Assembly (NCBI GenBank): GCA_021849805.1
Contig: JAJZSL010000002.1
Span: 207,229 to 271,228 of the forward strand
Length of the DNA: 64,000 nucleotides
Origin: a bacterium
GTDB lineage: Bacteria; Verrucomicrobiota; Verrucomicrobiia; Chthoniobacterales; UBA6821
Direction: 5' to 3'
The position numbers were made by a program, and so were the translations under genes. This document shows, piece by piece, positions 47,095 through 55,808 of this stretch. The notes beneath the pieces are model-generated. The model was given only the letters and a program-made list of their open reading frames with translations, was not told the origin of the DNA and searched no databases. Position 1 is the stretch's first letter, and every line of letters begins with the position of its first letter.

Positions 47095-48231
47095 ATGCAC
47101 GTTATTTCCTTTTCCGAACATCTTTGGTTAGAAAACGCTCAAGTGAAGTTAGGTTGTGCTGATGTTTTTGAAGCCGGGAAAGGATATCTCTTCTCTGACA
47201 AACAATTTGACAAACTCAAAGAGTGGGAAGTTTCTATCCCTTTTGAGAAAGTTTCCAAAATAGAACCGATGTTCAAGCCTATGCGCTACTCTGAGCATGA
47301 TCCGAAGGGGAAAGTCCTCATTTATAATGGAGTTGGAGGCATGGGTGATCAAATCATGACGTGGCCTTTGTCAAAAATTCTTGCTGATCGTGGTTATGAG
47401 GTTCATATCCTCTCCGAGCATCACCTAGCCATGTTTTGGTATGGTTTTCCTTGGATTAAATCAATTTTGATTTTGCCTTGCTACTGGTCCATGCTTGAGC
47501 ACTTCGATTATCATCTGAATTTTGAATATATTTCCAATGGATATGCTCACGATGGCCAAATGCAGCCTATCGATTTGATGTTACGACTTTGTGGAATCGA
47601 TCCTACTTCTATTCCTGATGAAGAAAAGCGACTTGTCCCTCGTTTTACAAAAATGGAAAAGGGAATTGCCCAGTCACTTTATCCTAATCGTCGTCTAGGT
47701 TTTTATCAAATAGCCTGCTCGCAGCAGATACGTTCGTTTGCTCCTGAACAAAGTCGCTCTGTTTTCAGAGCCCTTGCAGAGGCTTTTCCTGACATTTATT
47801 GGATAGGTCTCTACGGTCCCTTAGAATCTTCTGAGTACTGGCTGACGCCCTTAGGACTTCCTAATACAGAGTTTCGCTCGTTTGATCGTCCTCGTCTTTT
47901 GTGGCTTCTTGTTGAGCGAGCAGAAATTTGTGTTGCTCCTGATTCGATGCTGGTGCATGTAGCAGGTATGTTTGGACGCCCTTGTGTTGGCCTTTGGGGG
48001 CCTTATGCACCTCAAATACGAGTGAAATACTATCCTAATCATTATCCTATTCACCATAAAGAAGTCTGTCCCCATGCTCCTTGTTATTGGAATGCAGTAC
48101 AGATGCCTCATCTTTGCCCTCCTATGGAGCAGCCTTTGGATCGATGTCAAGTCATGCTAAAAATTACTCCCGAAGAAGTTGTCGAGGCTGCTCGGCGCTT
48201 AGTACCATCCTTACAAAAGCAAAAACCATAA
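47095..48231 (+). CDS. GT9-like glycosyltransferase (heptosyltransferase family)
   Basis: This 378-residue GT-B fold protein has a GT9 pattern: VLIYNGVGGMGDQIMTWPLSKILADRG (acceptor-side loop), a central linker, then AEICVAPDSMLVHVAGMFGRPCVGLWGPYAP, the nucleotide-sugar binding part with the typical D-S-x-x-x-H-x-A-G string. The first 75 residues are an N-terminal extension. The last 60 residues carry six Cys/His (HHKEVCPHAPCYW, HLCPP, RCQ), unusual for the family, and may bind a metal. It probably adds sugar to LPS or to another envelope or secreted molecule. Confidence 0.78.
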   Translation: MHVISFSEHLWLENAQVKLGCADVFEAGKGYLFSDKQFDKLKEWEVSIPFEKVSKIEPMFKPMRYSEHDPKGKVLIYNGVGGMGDQIMTWPLSKILADRGYEVHILSEHHLAMFWYGFPWIKSILILPCYWSMLEHFDYHLNFEYISNGYAHDGQMQPIDLMLRLCGIDPTSIPDEEKRLVPRFTKMEKGIAQSLYPNRRLGFYQIACSQQIRSFAPEQSRSVFRALAEAFPDIYWIGLYGPLESSEYWLTPLGLPNTEFRSFDRPRLLWLLVERAEICVAPDSMLVHVAGMFGRPCVGLWGPYAPQIRVKYYPNHYPIHHKEVCPHAPCYWNAVQMPHLCPPMEQPLDRCQVMLKITPEEVVEAARRLVPSLQKQKP

Positions 48232-48331
48232 AAATCGAAAGAATCAGTAGACAGCTCCCTACCTAATTAACTATAAACCGTAATGTTTCATTTGCTCTTC
48301 CAATTGATTTTTTTGAAAAATACTCATTCCC

Positions 48332-48811
48332 ATGAATTCAGAATTTCTTAATGAGCCGTTCACAAAGAATTTTTCTCGAACTTCAACAATGAAGAAAAAG
48401 CTCCTGGAAGAAAAAAAACCTACAGCTCATCAGCTGGAAGTCTTGTATATGCTTGGCTTTGAATTCTACAAGAGTGAGAACTTTCAAAAAGCTGCAGACA
48501 TTTTTCGACTTCTCTGCTTCTATGAGCCAGAAAAATCAAGAAATTGGATGGCTCTTGGTGGGGCCAACCAAAACAGTAAAAATTATCGCACCGCCGCTGC
48601 TGCTTTCCTCATGGCTGCTCTAGAAGATCCACTGAATCCAGAACCAAGATTATATTTGGCACATTCTTTCATTGATATGATGAATTTATCTGCTGCTCGG
48701 GACGCTGTTGAGCAGGCTCTTGAACTTTGTACTCTTAGTAACAATCAACAAAAACTTCAGCTGAAAGCTCAATCGCTTCTCAGAGCTCTTGAAAGTATTT
48801 CTCAAGAGTAG
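48332..48811 (+). CDS. T3SS translocator chaperone, SycD/LcrH-like TPR protein
   Basis: This 159-residue protein has three TPR-like repeats: LEVLYMLGFEFYKSENFQKAADIFRLLCFYEPEKSRNWMALGGANQNSKNYRTAAAAFLMAALEDPLNPEPRLYLAHSF. The phrase order A-x-x-x-Y/F-x-x-x-x-[Y/F]-x-x-A-x-x-x-F-x-x-L and the length fit class II chaperones, which hold translocators or effectors before secretion. It lies 53 bases upstream of a Ser/Thr-rich gene that may be its client. It resembles, but is not identical to, the chaperone at 52805-53335. Confidence 0.8.
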   Translation: MNSEFLNEPFTKNFSRTSTMKKKLLEEKKPTAHQLEVLYMLGFEFYKSENFQKAADIFRLLCFYEPEKSRNWMALGGANQNSKNYRTAAAAFLMAALEDPLNPEPRLYLAHSFIDMMNLSAARDAVEQALELCTLSNNQQKLQLKAQSLLRALESISQE

Positions 48812-48864
48812 CTGACTTTCTCAACTCCTGATCATTGAGATAAGATCCCGATTTTCATAAGACT

Positions 48865-49908
48865 ATGAGTGATTCTTCCTCCATCTCCTCTTCCCAGCTT
48901 CCATCTTATACGACTTCTATTGGAGCTGATCATCGCCAAGCAGATATTTCGAATAATGATACGACCTTATCATCTACTTCTATCTCTAGCAGTTCACTAC
49001 TTACTCTTGGAGATACTATTGCTGCAGCACTAGGAGATGCTTATGCTGGTTCTGCCCCTCAGCTAGAGGAACCAACATTGACTGCTCTTAGCCAAGAAGA
49101 TCTTGATGAACTTTCCTCACTAGCAGAGAATTTTTCTACCAGTAGCACGGCTCCTCAAGCTGCTAACTCAACAGCAGCTTCTCAAATTTTGGCTACTATT
49201 GAGCTCTACCTTCAGCAAGAGAAAGATCTCTATGACGAAAATTATGCTCCTGGAGCTCCTAATGCTCAGGAAACCAGCAGCTATCAGCAAGAGATAGAAT
49301 CTTCCTCCTTGAGTCAAGTTCCCATTCATGTTGCTGCTAGTGCCCTCAGTGTCGAACAAAATACTGCTTCAACAGGTTCTTCAGCCTCTCTCAATGAGCA
49401 AGAAAAAGGTCTTCTGCATCACATCCATAAAACCACTAGAGAGGAAGGCTCCGTTGCAGTTCAAGGAGTAGAGATTTTCGAGTACGGAGTCAATCCACGG
49501 GATACCGGACGTACACTTCATCCACTGACGCATCATGAAAATCCTCTAACAGGAACACATGGAAATGTTGTTGGCCGAGACTCAAGACATGATGTTCTTA
49601 GGAAAGGAGTCGCTTTAGCTTCTATCCATAACAAAGAAGTACCACCAGCATTATCCAAAGCCTTAAATACGACGACTTATACTAATGAAGAATCGCTTGC
49701 TGCTCTTAGAAAGAGTATATTGACTACTGGGAGATCCAATATTTTAAGTGACTTAGAAGTAATGAAAGACATGGCAGAGGAAGAGCGCAATCAACAGATC
49801 AAAAATATCTTCAGTAAGAATAAAAATATGATCGTTGCTTTGCAAAGAAGCATGGCAACGCTTGCAGCAACTACAAGTAAACTTCGTGAGCAACCACTCA
49901 AAACTTAA
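48865..49908 (+). CDS. Ser/Thr-rich protein, probable T3SS substrate
   Basis: This is a 347-residue soluble protein of unknown family. The first 60 residues are almost all Ser, Thr and small residues (MSDSSSISSSQLPSYTT...), the kind of disordered N-terminus that serves as a T3SS signal. The middle is Ala/Gln/Ser-rich. The C-terminal 120 residues are charged and helical (EEERNQQIKNIFSKNKNMIVALQRSMATLAATTSKLR). There is no membrane segment. Adjacency to an SycD-like chaperone suggests it is secreted, perhaps as the second translocator or an effector; the function is not known. Confidence 0.6.
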   Translation: MSDSSSISSSQLPSYTTSIGADHRQADISNNDTTLSSTSISSSSLLTLGDTIAAALGDAYAGSAPQLEEPTLTALSQEDLDELSSLAENFSTSSTAPQAANSTAASQILATIELYLQQEKDLYDENYAPGAPNAQETSSYQQEIESSSLSQVPIHVAASALSVEQNTASTGSSASLNEQEKGLLHHIHKTTREEGSVAVQGVEIFEYGVNPRDTGRTLHPLTHHENPLTGTHGNVVGRDSRHDVLRKGVALASIHNKEVPPALSKALNTTTYTNEESLAALRKSILTTGRSNILSDLEVMKDMAEEERNQQIKNIFSKNKNMIVALQRSMATLAATTSKLREQPLKT

Positions 49909-49925
49909 GTTTCAGGCTATTTGTG

Positions 49926-50092
49926 TTTAGTCAAATTCCTTAGAAATTAGATGGAAATTGACTTGATCCTATTTAAAAAATGGAGCGTTCTCATCCCATC
50001 ACCTTATCGTTGAGATAGCGCTCGGTCTTCGGCTTTGCCTTTTTTAAAAATCTCTGCACTCTTTCCTGTAATTTCTAAGTAAATTGACTATA
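49926..50092. mobile_element. MITE-like element, copy 2 (167 bp)
   Basis: This is the same element as 35128-35293, in the same orientation. The right end is nearly intact (CTGTAATTTCTAAGTAAATTGACTATA). The left end has several changes (TTTAGTCAAATTCCTTAGAAATTAGATGG). The 41-base core (49985-50025) is identical to copy 1 while both flanks differ. It lies between convergent genes, directly after the Ser/Thr-rich gene. Confidence 0.78.
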
Positions 50093-50192
50093 TTTAGTTG
50101 ATTAGCTGAAAAGAGAAGCCACTAATTTGCTCTTTTCGAGGGATAACTTTTTAATCTTTTCAAGGATCTTCGGATTGCCTTGTCCATAGACT

Positions 50193-50579
50193 TTATCTAG
50201 GAACCAGTGAGATCCAAAGGTCCAAGTGATTGAGGAATCGATCAAAGTGCTCATTAAACTCCGTGCGTTGAGTAAAATGAGTGACTTCAAGCCAAAAAAT
50301 AATTCTTTTTTTGACCTCATCCCAAGCTAGAACACCTTCCGACATTCCAAGACGAGTGCTTGCTATTTTGAGAAGTGCTAATGCTTCTTCACCATTTCGA
50401 ATCAAAAGCGGCTCAACAACAACCCCAATAATATAAACCCTCGACTCATCTTCCTGTAGCTCTAGTCCAACAGCTCCATCAATAGTGAATTCAAGGAGTG
50501 GAGCTTGTATCTCTTCCTTGGGTAAGTGATAACGTTCTACTAAAAAGGGAACAATATCAGAGAAAGGAGAGCTGTTCAT
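50193..50579 (-). CDS. T3SS class I chaperone, CesT/SycE-like
   Basis: This 128-residue acidic protein has the strand-helix layout of a class I effector chaperone. A helix (FSDIVPFLVERYHLP) is followed by beta strands (LLEFTIDGAVGLELQEDESRVYIIGVV), a helix (NGEEALALLKIAST), strands (GVLAWDEVKKRIIFWLEV) and a final helix (EFNEHFDRFLNHLDLWISLV). The first ATG of the frame is at 50615, but the ATG at 50579 fits the family length better. It lies downstream of the translocator-like gene in the same direction. An overlapping minus-strand frame extends past its stop to 50102 and could reflect a frameshift, but the end here looks natural. Confidence 0.65.
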   Translation of the reverse strand: MNSSPFSDIVPFLVERYHLPKEEIQAPLLEFTIDGAVGLELQEDESRVYIIGVVVEPLLIRNGEEALALLKIASTRLGMSEGVLAWDEVKKRIIFWLEVTHFTQRTEFNEHFDRFLNHLDLWISLVPR

Positions 50580-50750
50580 GGAGTAAGAAATGAACATAAA
50601 CGCTATACTAATCAAACATCGTCTAACTTTCCAGTAAGACTACAGAGCATAAGATCATGAAGAGAGATGACTTTAATTGATAGAGATCAGGAGCTCTTAT
50701 ACACGATATCAAGTCCATGAAGAATGTAGCAATTGTAGCTAAAATTAATA

Positions 50751-52748
50751 TTAAGAAAGTAAATCTGACCTAAGAGGGCTGTTCATCTCTCCTATTGTTG
50801 CTTCTGCTTGCCCAATCTCATTATTGACAATATCGAGCATATTACCAATCGCTGTATTGCTATTTTCAATGAAGCTTTGCATTTCGTTGAAGAATGCTTG
50901 ATCGATTTTTAAATCTCCTTGGATTTCGGTAAACTGTCCTGTGGCAATGAGAGCCTGTTCTTGGATCCATGCTTGATAGATATTAAGCGCATTATTTGTT
51001 ACTGAGAGAGCTGTAAAAATGCCATTAGGAACAGTTCTTGGCAGTACATTATAGAGAGTTTTAGCAAGTTCCGCTATTCTCTGACTAGCTGATAACTCCT
51101 TACTGCTGGCTAAAACCAGTGCTGAGGCCTCTTCAACACTACGTATCATGGAGAGCGTCATGAATGATTCTTTGATGAATTGGGTAATTCCTGAGAAAAC
51201 AGAAGTAAAAAAGTCGATAACATCACTAGCTAAGCGCATGGGAAAGGTAGCAGCATCCGAAACCGCCGTGGACATTTTGGAAAGAGCAAGAGATGGCAGT
51301 TCGGCAAGACTGACTGTTCCTAATGAACGCATGGCCATAGCACTTGATCGCGCCAGGCTGGTTCCAAAAGCATTAAGTGCTCTAACTCCAGCATACTGAC
51401 TGCTGGAGCTCATGGCATCGGCTAAGACCATATCCTCTGCAGTCACTGGAGACCTTGATGTTACATTTGCAGCATCATAGCCGGCATCAGCTTCCTCAGG
51501 ATCTGGAGCGTCATCGGCATTATCAGTTGCCAGGGAAGGCGTACTTGACCTAGTAGTATTCGCAACCTGAGAAGTGGCTTCTGTAGTGGCATCAGTGGTG
51601 GTATCGGTAACCACGGAGGATGTAGTTACAGTAGCAATTTCAGTACCACTTGTTGCTGCAACACTCGCAGCTTGACACGCTGCGCTAAGAGCTGGACCCG
51701 CTGCACCAGCAATACAAGAAGGGCCCAGCACCATACCTATGCCTATACATTGAGCTCCAATTTCAGCACTCTCTTGTGAAGCGTGACAAGGAGGACCTTC
51801 GAGGGAGGTAGCCATGTCCGATAAAGCCATTTTCCCTGCTGGAGAAGCCATAATCATAGAAGCAGTAGCTCCGACAATAAGTGCAGCTCCAAGACCAGCT
51901 CCCACTCCTGTAGCACAAAGAGCAATTCCTGCAGCCATTGTCAGAGAATTAATAGCCCAGCCTACTCCCGAACAAGCATTACTTGTTTTATTACTGTTAG
52001 ACTGTTCATTTCTAGAATTTTCTGCGTCTGCAACAGCCTGATTTTCTTTAGCGTTCTCACTTGTAATAGCAGATTGTTGGATATTTTCATCAGCATCGGC
52101 TCCAGCAACACTAGCACTAATGGCTTGTAATTGCGAATTGACACTGAATTGAGCACTCTCTTCTACGATTTTAAAAACATTGAATGTGTCTTGTGGCTGT
52201 TCTGGTGTTGAGCTCAAAGGATCATCATCACCTGATGTCGTTCCTGAAGTTGAATAGCCTGGTTTAGAGATTGGTTCCAGTAGAGAAGGAGCTCCGTTAT
52301 CATTGACAATGACCACCTCAGGAGTGGTAACAGCTCCTCTTTTTGTGGGCTCCATTTTTAAGGTGATAGATGCTGAGGCTACTTTAGCTCCAATAGTTTT
52401 GGAGATATAGTCAGTTGCTGACTTAGGGAGGAGAGTAGCGTTGATAAAAGGAGAGGTAGTATCCTGGAGTGGAACATCCGAAGTAGCTTCAGCACTTACT
52501 CCTCCCTGAGCCTCACTGAAGGAAGAAGTAGCTGATGTTTCTGGAGAGGGGGTTCCCTCAGTACTGAGATGAGAGCTATTGTTTGAGCCAGATTCATTAG
52601 AGCGATCGTTATTCTTGATCTGTACCTTCCCTTGAGAGTTATTTTGAGCAATAGGTGTTGGAGTTGATGCTTTTTTTTGAGCAATTTCATTCTCTTGAGT
52701 TCCAGACGCTAGTGGAGGCGTTGGTAAGTTCGATGAAATAGAGGACAT
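50751..52748 (-). CDS. Large T3SS translocator-like protein (SctE/YopB/CopB type)
   Basis: This 665-residue protein has a disordered Ser/Thr/Gln-rich N-terminal 250 residues. Two hydrophobic Gly/Ala-rich segments follow (262-303 GVGWAINSLTMAAGIALCAT..., and about 330-365), with helical regions ending in QSFIENSNTAIGNMLDIVNNEIGQAEATIGEMNS. This layout of disordered head, paired amphipathic/hydrophobic segments and helical tail is that of the larger pore-forming translocator. The gene directly upstream (57 bases) is an SycD-type chaperone, which is the classic partner. Sequence identity to known translocators is not evident by eye, so the call rests on architecture and context. Confidence 0.6.
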   Translation of the reverse strand: MSSISSNLPTPPLASGTQENEIAQKKASTPTPIAQNNSQGKVQIKNNDRSNESGSNNSSHLSTEGTPSPETSATSSFSEAQGGVSAEATSDVPLQDTTSPFINATLLPKSATDYISKTIGAKVASASITLKMEPTKRGAVTTPEVVIVNDNGAPSLLEPISKPGYSTSGTTSGDDDPLSSTPEQPQDTFNVFKIVEESAQFSVNSQLQAISASVAGADADENIQQSAITSENAKENQAVADAENSRNEQSNSNKTSNACSGVGWAINSLTMAAGIALCATGVGAGLGAALIVGATASMIMASPAGKMALSDMATSLEGPPCHASQESAEIGAQCIGIGMVLGPSCIAGAAGPALSAACQAASVAATSGTEIATVTTSSVVTDTTTDATTEATSQVANTTRSSTPSLATDNADDAPDPEEADAGYDAANVTSRSPVTAEDMVLADAMSSSSQYAGVRALNAFGTSLARSSAMAMRSLGTVSLAELPSLALSKMSTAVSDAATFPMRLASDVIDFFTSVFSGITQFIKESFMTLSMIRSVEEASALVLASSKELSASQRIAELAKTLYNVLPRTVPNGIFTALSVTNNALNIYQAWIQEQALIATGQFTEIQGDLKIDQAFFNEMQSFIENSNTAIGNMLDIVNNEIGQAEATIGEMNSPLRSDLLS

Positions 52749-52804
52749 AAAAGTAAGTAGTAAGAATTAGCGAAGAAGTGAGTTAATTGTATGTAGGAGG
52801 AGAA

Positions 52805-53335
52805 TTAAGCGGCCGCTTTACTCTCTTGTATTGTTGAATCCAGAACAGTTCTTAGAAACTCTGCTCGTTTTCTTATTTCTTTATACTCTGTTTTTTTGGA
52901 AGACAACAGAAGAACAGCTTCTAGAGCAGAAAGTGCTTGAGGATAATTTTTCAGCGCAAAATGACAATCAAATGCATGGAGAGCAGGGAGTGGATCCTCA
53001 GGGTCCAGGAATGATGCACTAGAGTAAGCAGCAATAGCACCATAGTAATCTTTTAACATCTCAGCAGAACCAGCAATGCCTAGCCATGCTCTTTTGTCAA
53101 ACTGATTATAGTAAGCAAGCATCCGAAATAAATTGATAGCTTTTTGATATTTCCCTGCATTATAGAGATTATAGGCAGTGGTGTAGATATTTTCTAACTT
53201 TTCTTTGGTTATCCCTTGGACTTGATAAAGAGGTGTTCCACTCTTAAGAACAGAGTAAATTCTCTTAGCAAGAGGGGAAAGGGAGCTATCTGGAGAGGAA
53301 TCTATTTTTTTTTCTTGAGTCGTTGTTTGATTCAT
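52805..53335 (-). CDS. T3SS translocator chaperone, SycD/LcrH type
   Basis: This 176-residue protein is the clearest class II chaperone here. GITKEKLENIYTTAYNLYNAGKYQKAINLFRMLAYYNQFDKRAWLGIAGSAEMLKDYYGAIAAYSSASFLDPEDPLPALHAFDCHFALKNYPQAL matches the three TPRs of LcrH, SicA and IpgC in phrase and spacing. It would hold the translocator encoded next in the operon and keep its hydrophobic segments from the membrane until secretion. The last residues (IQESKAAA) are flexible. Confidence 0.88.
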   Translation of the reverse strand: MNQTTTQEKKIDSSPDSSLSPLAKRIYSVLKSGTPLYQVQGITKEKLENIYTTAYNLYNAGKYQKAINLFRMLAYYNQFDKRAWLGIAGSAEMLKDYYGAIAAYSSASFLDPEDPLPALHAFDCHFALKNYPQALSALEAVLLLSSKKTEYKEIRKRAEFLRTVLDSTIQESKAAA

Positions 53336-53403
53336 ATATTGAGTACTGAAGTTGATACTAATTCGTTTTTTTATTTTTTCTGAAAAGATTTAATGAAAAT
53401 TTC

Positions 53404-54600
53404 TTATGCTATGTTAGTAATAATGGCTTGATTTGCTGAAGCTAGAGAACCAATAATTTGACCTGCTAGTGAAACCTGACTCTGAAGTGTTGTTACTGCA
53501 TTGTTTAAAAATGTTTGTGAATTGGATAAATTGTTGTTCTGAACAGTTAAGAGTGATTGAATCTGAGTCACCGCATCCACTGATGAGGTAATAACAACTT
53601 GATAAGTATTAAAAAGATAAGAATTAACAGCTGTTTGGAATGTATAGTTAGGTCCTAGGGTATACTGACTTCCAGTCCAACCAGTACCAGGCTCACTGAA
53701 CCAAGCCCATGAAAAAGTAGTTACAGTAATGATACCTGATCCTACAGCACTGCCATACTTTGTGGTAGTGACGCTATTAAGAGCAGCCGTTAGATTATCA
53801 ATATTAATTTGATAAGAAAGAGATTGGCTATAGTAGGTACTGACCTGTTCATTATTGTAAATAATAACAGAGTTCGTAGTGACAAGAAGCCCAGTATAAA
53901 TGTTGCTACCTAGCATGTTGACAAAGGTAGAACTAGCAGTGAAATAACCAGCTGTTGGACTGGTGGTGATTTGTTCTCCATAAATGGAGTTGGGAACTCC
54001 CGTCTGATAGGAAGCAAACACATTAGTTGATGTTGTAACTGGTGTGTCTCCAATTTCTTGCCAAGGAGAATTAGGGCTTGCTTGATAGAAAGTTTCTACA
54101 ACAACCCCAGAATAGGCAACTGTTTGAACAAAAATATTTTCGTAAGTAAGGGTGTAGCTTGTACTTGAGTTGTCCGAAAAGTAAAGGGTCTGCAATTCAG
54201 TACCAAAACGATAATTAAACGTCACTGATTCCATGGTGACATCTGTCGCATAAATGGTCAGGTAGGTAGAGAACTGAGTCGATACAGCTGCTACTGTTGA
54301 GTAGAACTGTATTGTCTGATAAGAAAAAGAAGTATTCAGAGGATCGACATTCCCTCCGATAATATTTGAATAAGAAGGCCCTATTAATGTTGTGTCTGTG
54401 GTATAACTTGTTCCTAGAGAAGTAGAATTTGTCACTTGTGACAAATTCATCATTGAATTGAAGGTAAATTTATTATAGAGATTGGGATTATAGTAAGCTG
54501 GCTGCATCTGATGCACTGTAGCCACACTATAAGTTGTAATGGGGTTGGTCCCTGTATAGTTACTTGGAATAGAAGAAGGGTTGTAATATAAAGGTTTCAT
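53404..54600 (-). CDS. Putative T3SS tip/filament-like secreted protein
   Basis: This 398-residue protein is very rich in Thr, Ser, Tyr, Asn and Val, with no Cys and few charges. The N-terminus MKPLYYNPSSIPSNYTGTNPITT shares the motif YYNPS...TGTNP with the putative needle protein at 56304-56627. YYNP occurs again at residues 35-38. Residues 40-330 are beta-rich. The last 60 form a helical region (IQSLLTVQNNNLSNSQTFLNNAVTTLQSQVSLAGQIIGSL), as in EspA/SctA-type proteins that end in a coiled coil. It lies directly upstream of the SycD chaperone. The role is inferred from motif, composition and position. Confidence 0.5.
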   Translation of the reverse strand: MKPLYYNPSSIPSNYTGTNPITTYSVATVHQMQPAYYNPNLYNKFTFNSMMNLSQVTNSTSLGTSYTTDTTLIGPSYSNIIGGNVDPLNTSFSYQTIQFYSTVAAVSTQFSTYLTIYATDVTMESVTFNYRFGTELQTLYFSDNSSTSYTLTYENIFVQTVAYSGVVVETFYQASPNSPWQEIGDTPVTTSTNVFASYQTGVPNSIYGEQITTSPTAGYFTASSTFVNMLGSNIYTGLLVTTNSVIIYNNEQVSTYYSQSLSYQINIDNLTAALNSVTTTKYGSAVGSGIITVTTFSWAWFSEPGTGWTGSQYTLGPNYTFQTAVNSYLFNTYQVVITSSVDAVTQIQSLLTVQNNNLSNSQTFLNNAVTTLQSQVSLAGQIIGSLASANQAIITNIA

Positions 54601-54608
54601 CGAAACAT

Positions 54609-54917
54609 TTATACCTTCTTAACAAGACGAGAAGGAGGGATTGTATTGAAATGAAGAGCACGCGGCCGTTCTATTTTTTTCCTTTTTTCAACAAACTTTA
54701 AGTGAGATTTGATGACTTCAAGATGCGCTGCAAAAAACATTCCTTGAGTTCCTCCTGTTTTTTTTGCAACTTCTGCCCACTCATCAATTGTATAAGGAGT
54801 CGATTGAATCATCTCTTTTAATTCGTCCCAAATGGAGAGGGAGCGAGCAAAAAGCTCTTCTGTACGATGTGCACGGCGTTTTGATTCAGTAATGATTGCT
54901 TCAAATGGATGAGGCAT
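54609..54917 (-). CDS. Small hypothetical protein within the T3SS operon
   Basis: This is a 102-residue, basic, helical protein (IITESKRRAHRTEELFARSLSIWDELKEMIQS, then IDEWAEVAKKTGGTQGMFFAAHLEVIKSHLKFVEKRKKIE). It lies between sctI and the tip-like gene, separated by 13 and 8 bases, so it is certainly in the operon. The family is not recognised. It could be a small chaperone or a regulator of needle length or assembly. Confidence 0.6.
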   Translation of the reverse strand: MPHPFEAIITESKRRAHRTEELFARSLSIWDELKEMIQSTPYTIDEWAEVAKKTGGTQGMFFAAHLEVIKSHLKFVEKRKKIERPRALHFNTIPPSRLVKKV

Positions 54918-54930
54918 GATCTTCTCTCAG

Positions 54931-55479
54931 CTATACTTGATTATTAAAAAGACTCTGAATACCACTCACTGCTTTGGATGCCATTTGACCATAGAGACTC
55001 CAATTTAATGTTGTCTCGATAACTTCTGCTTGAAGTTTGAACATAGCAAGAGGATCTGTCAATCCTCCTTTTTTAGGCAGAGAGCTAAGAGGATCAGTAA
55101 ATAAATGAGAAGAATTGGTATAATTAAAATTCTCATCATGTTCTTGATGTACTTCAGCACCTTGAGAGGGGAGAGCTTCAGCGCTTTCTCCAGGAAAATG
55201 ATAAGGATCATTTTTGTTCCAAGTGGATGGCTGAAAAGAATGTTCCCTTGAACAAGGAGCTACTCCATGATGGAGTTGATTGCATCCCACTGTATAAAAA
55301 GCATCAACGTTACTAGAAGGAGAAATCTGTTGAGCTGCTGCAGCATGAGCTTGCTGGAGAGAGGCATCATTGGCTTGATGTAAGTCATTGGGAGAAGGAG
55401 CATCCGGAGCCTGTACTAGCGAACTTGGAGAAGTAGCTGCCGTTAGTGATGAAGTATGAGCTGGTAGAGCAGCAATCAT
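54931..55479 (-). CDS. sctI: T3SS inner rod protein SctI
   Basis: This 182-residue protein has an Ala/Ser/Pro/His-rich disordered first 140 residues. The last 42 match the inner rod family: LTDPLAMFKLQAEVIETTLNWSLYGQMASKAVSGIQSLFNNQV, with the D-P-x-x-x-x-x-Q...N/S-L..K..S.A...I..L pattern of YscI, PrgJ and MxiI. The rod joins SctJ and the export gate to the needle. It is longer than the usual 80-115 residues because of the N-terminal extension. Its place two genes after sctF matches the Yersinia yscF-G-H-I order. Confidence 0.8.
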   Translation of the reverse strand: MIAALPAHTSSLTAATSPSSLVQAPDAPSPNDLHQANDASLQQAHAAAAQQISPSSNVDAFYTVGCNQLHHGVAPCSREHSFQPSTWNKNDPYHFPGESAEALPSQGAEVHQEHDENFNYTNSSHLFTDPLSSLPKKGGLTDPLAMFKLQAEVIETTLNWSLYGQMASKAVSGIQSLFNNQV

Positions 55480-55514
55480 TAATTAATGATATATTTTGAA
55501 AATCGACAGACGAT

Positions 55515-55808
55515 TTATCCTTGGTGATGGCGCGATTTTGATTTGCCAGCATCAGTCAATTCATCCATGATTTTTTTGTGTTCGTCAACATAATGCCTAG
55601 AAGTGGCATTTGCTTGATGGAATCCCAAATCAGCTAATCCTCTATTAAAGAGCGCGCTGTTTTTTTCGTTCCAATGAGTATCATCAAGACTCTTCTCAAA
55701 ATCGTCTTGCTCTGCTTTTGAAACTTGATGATGAGAAGAGAAGTATCCTTGTGTGCTGAAGTCAGCAGGTTTAGCGTTTGTGATATAGTTTCCAGGTATA
55801 ATGCTCAT
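55515..55808 (-). CDS. Small protein in the YscH position of the T3SS operon
   Basis: This is a 97-residue hydrophilic protein (MSIIPGNYITNAKPADFSTQGYF..., then a charged helical part with many His residues and a GKSKSRHHQG tail). Its start overlaps the stop of the upstream TPR chaperone (ATGA), so it is translationally coupled. No sequence family is recognised. In Yersinia this slot (between yscG and yscI) holds yscH, a secreted protein, so a secreted or chaperoned early substrate is a reasonable guess. Confidence 0.6.
   Translation of the reverse strand: MSIIPGNYITNAKPADFSTQGYFSSHHQVSKAEQDDFEKSLDDTHWNEKNSALFNRGLADLGFHQANATSRHYVDEHKKIMDELTDAGKSKSRHHQG

Noticed and set aside
35128-50092. The two MITE-like copies as ends of a 15-kb composite transposon
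   Set aside because: The region between holds core genes (lepB, hemB, glmS), no transposase is present and the copies are directly repeated, so this is simply two insertions.
50102-50320. 72-codon minus-strand frame overlapping the end of the CesT-like gene
   Set aside because: It could be a frameshifted extension of the chaperone, but the chaperone already ends at a natural length and the extension has no family pattern.
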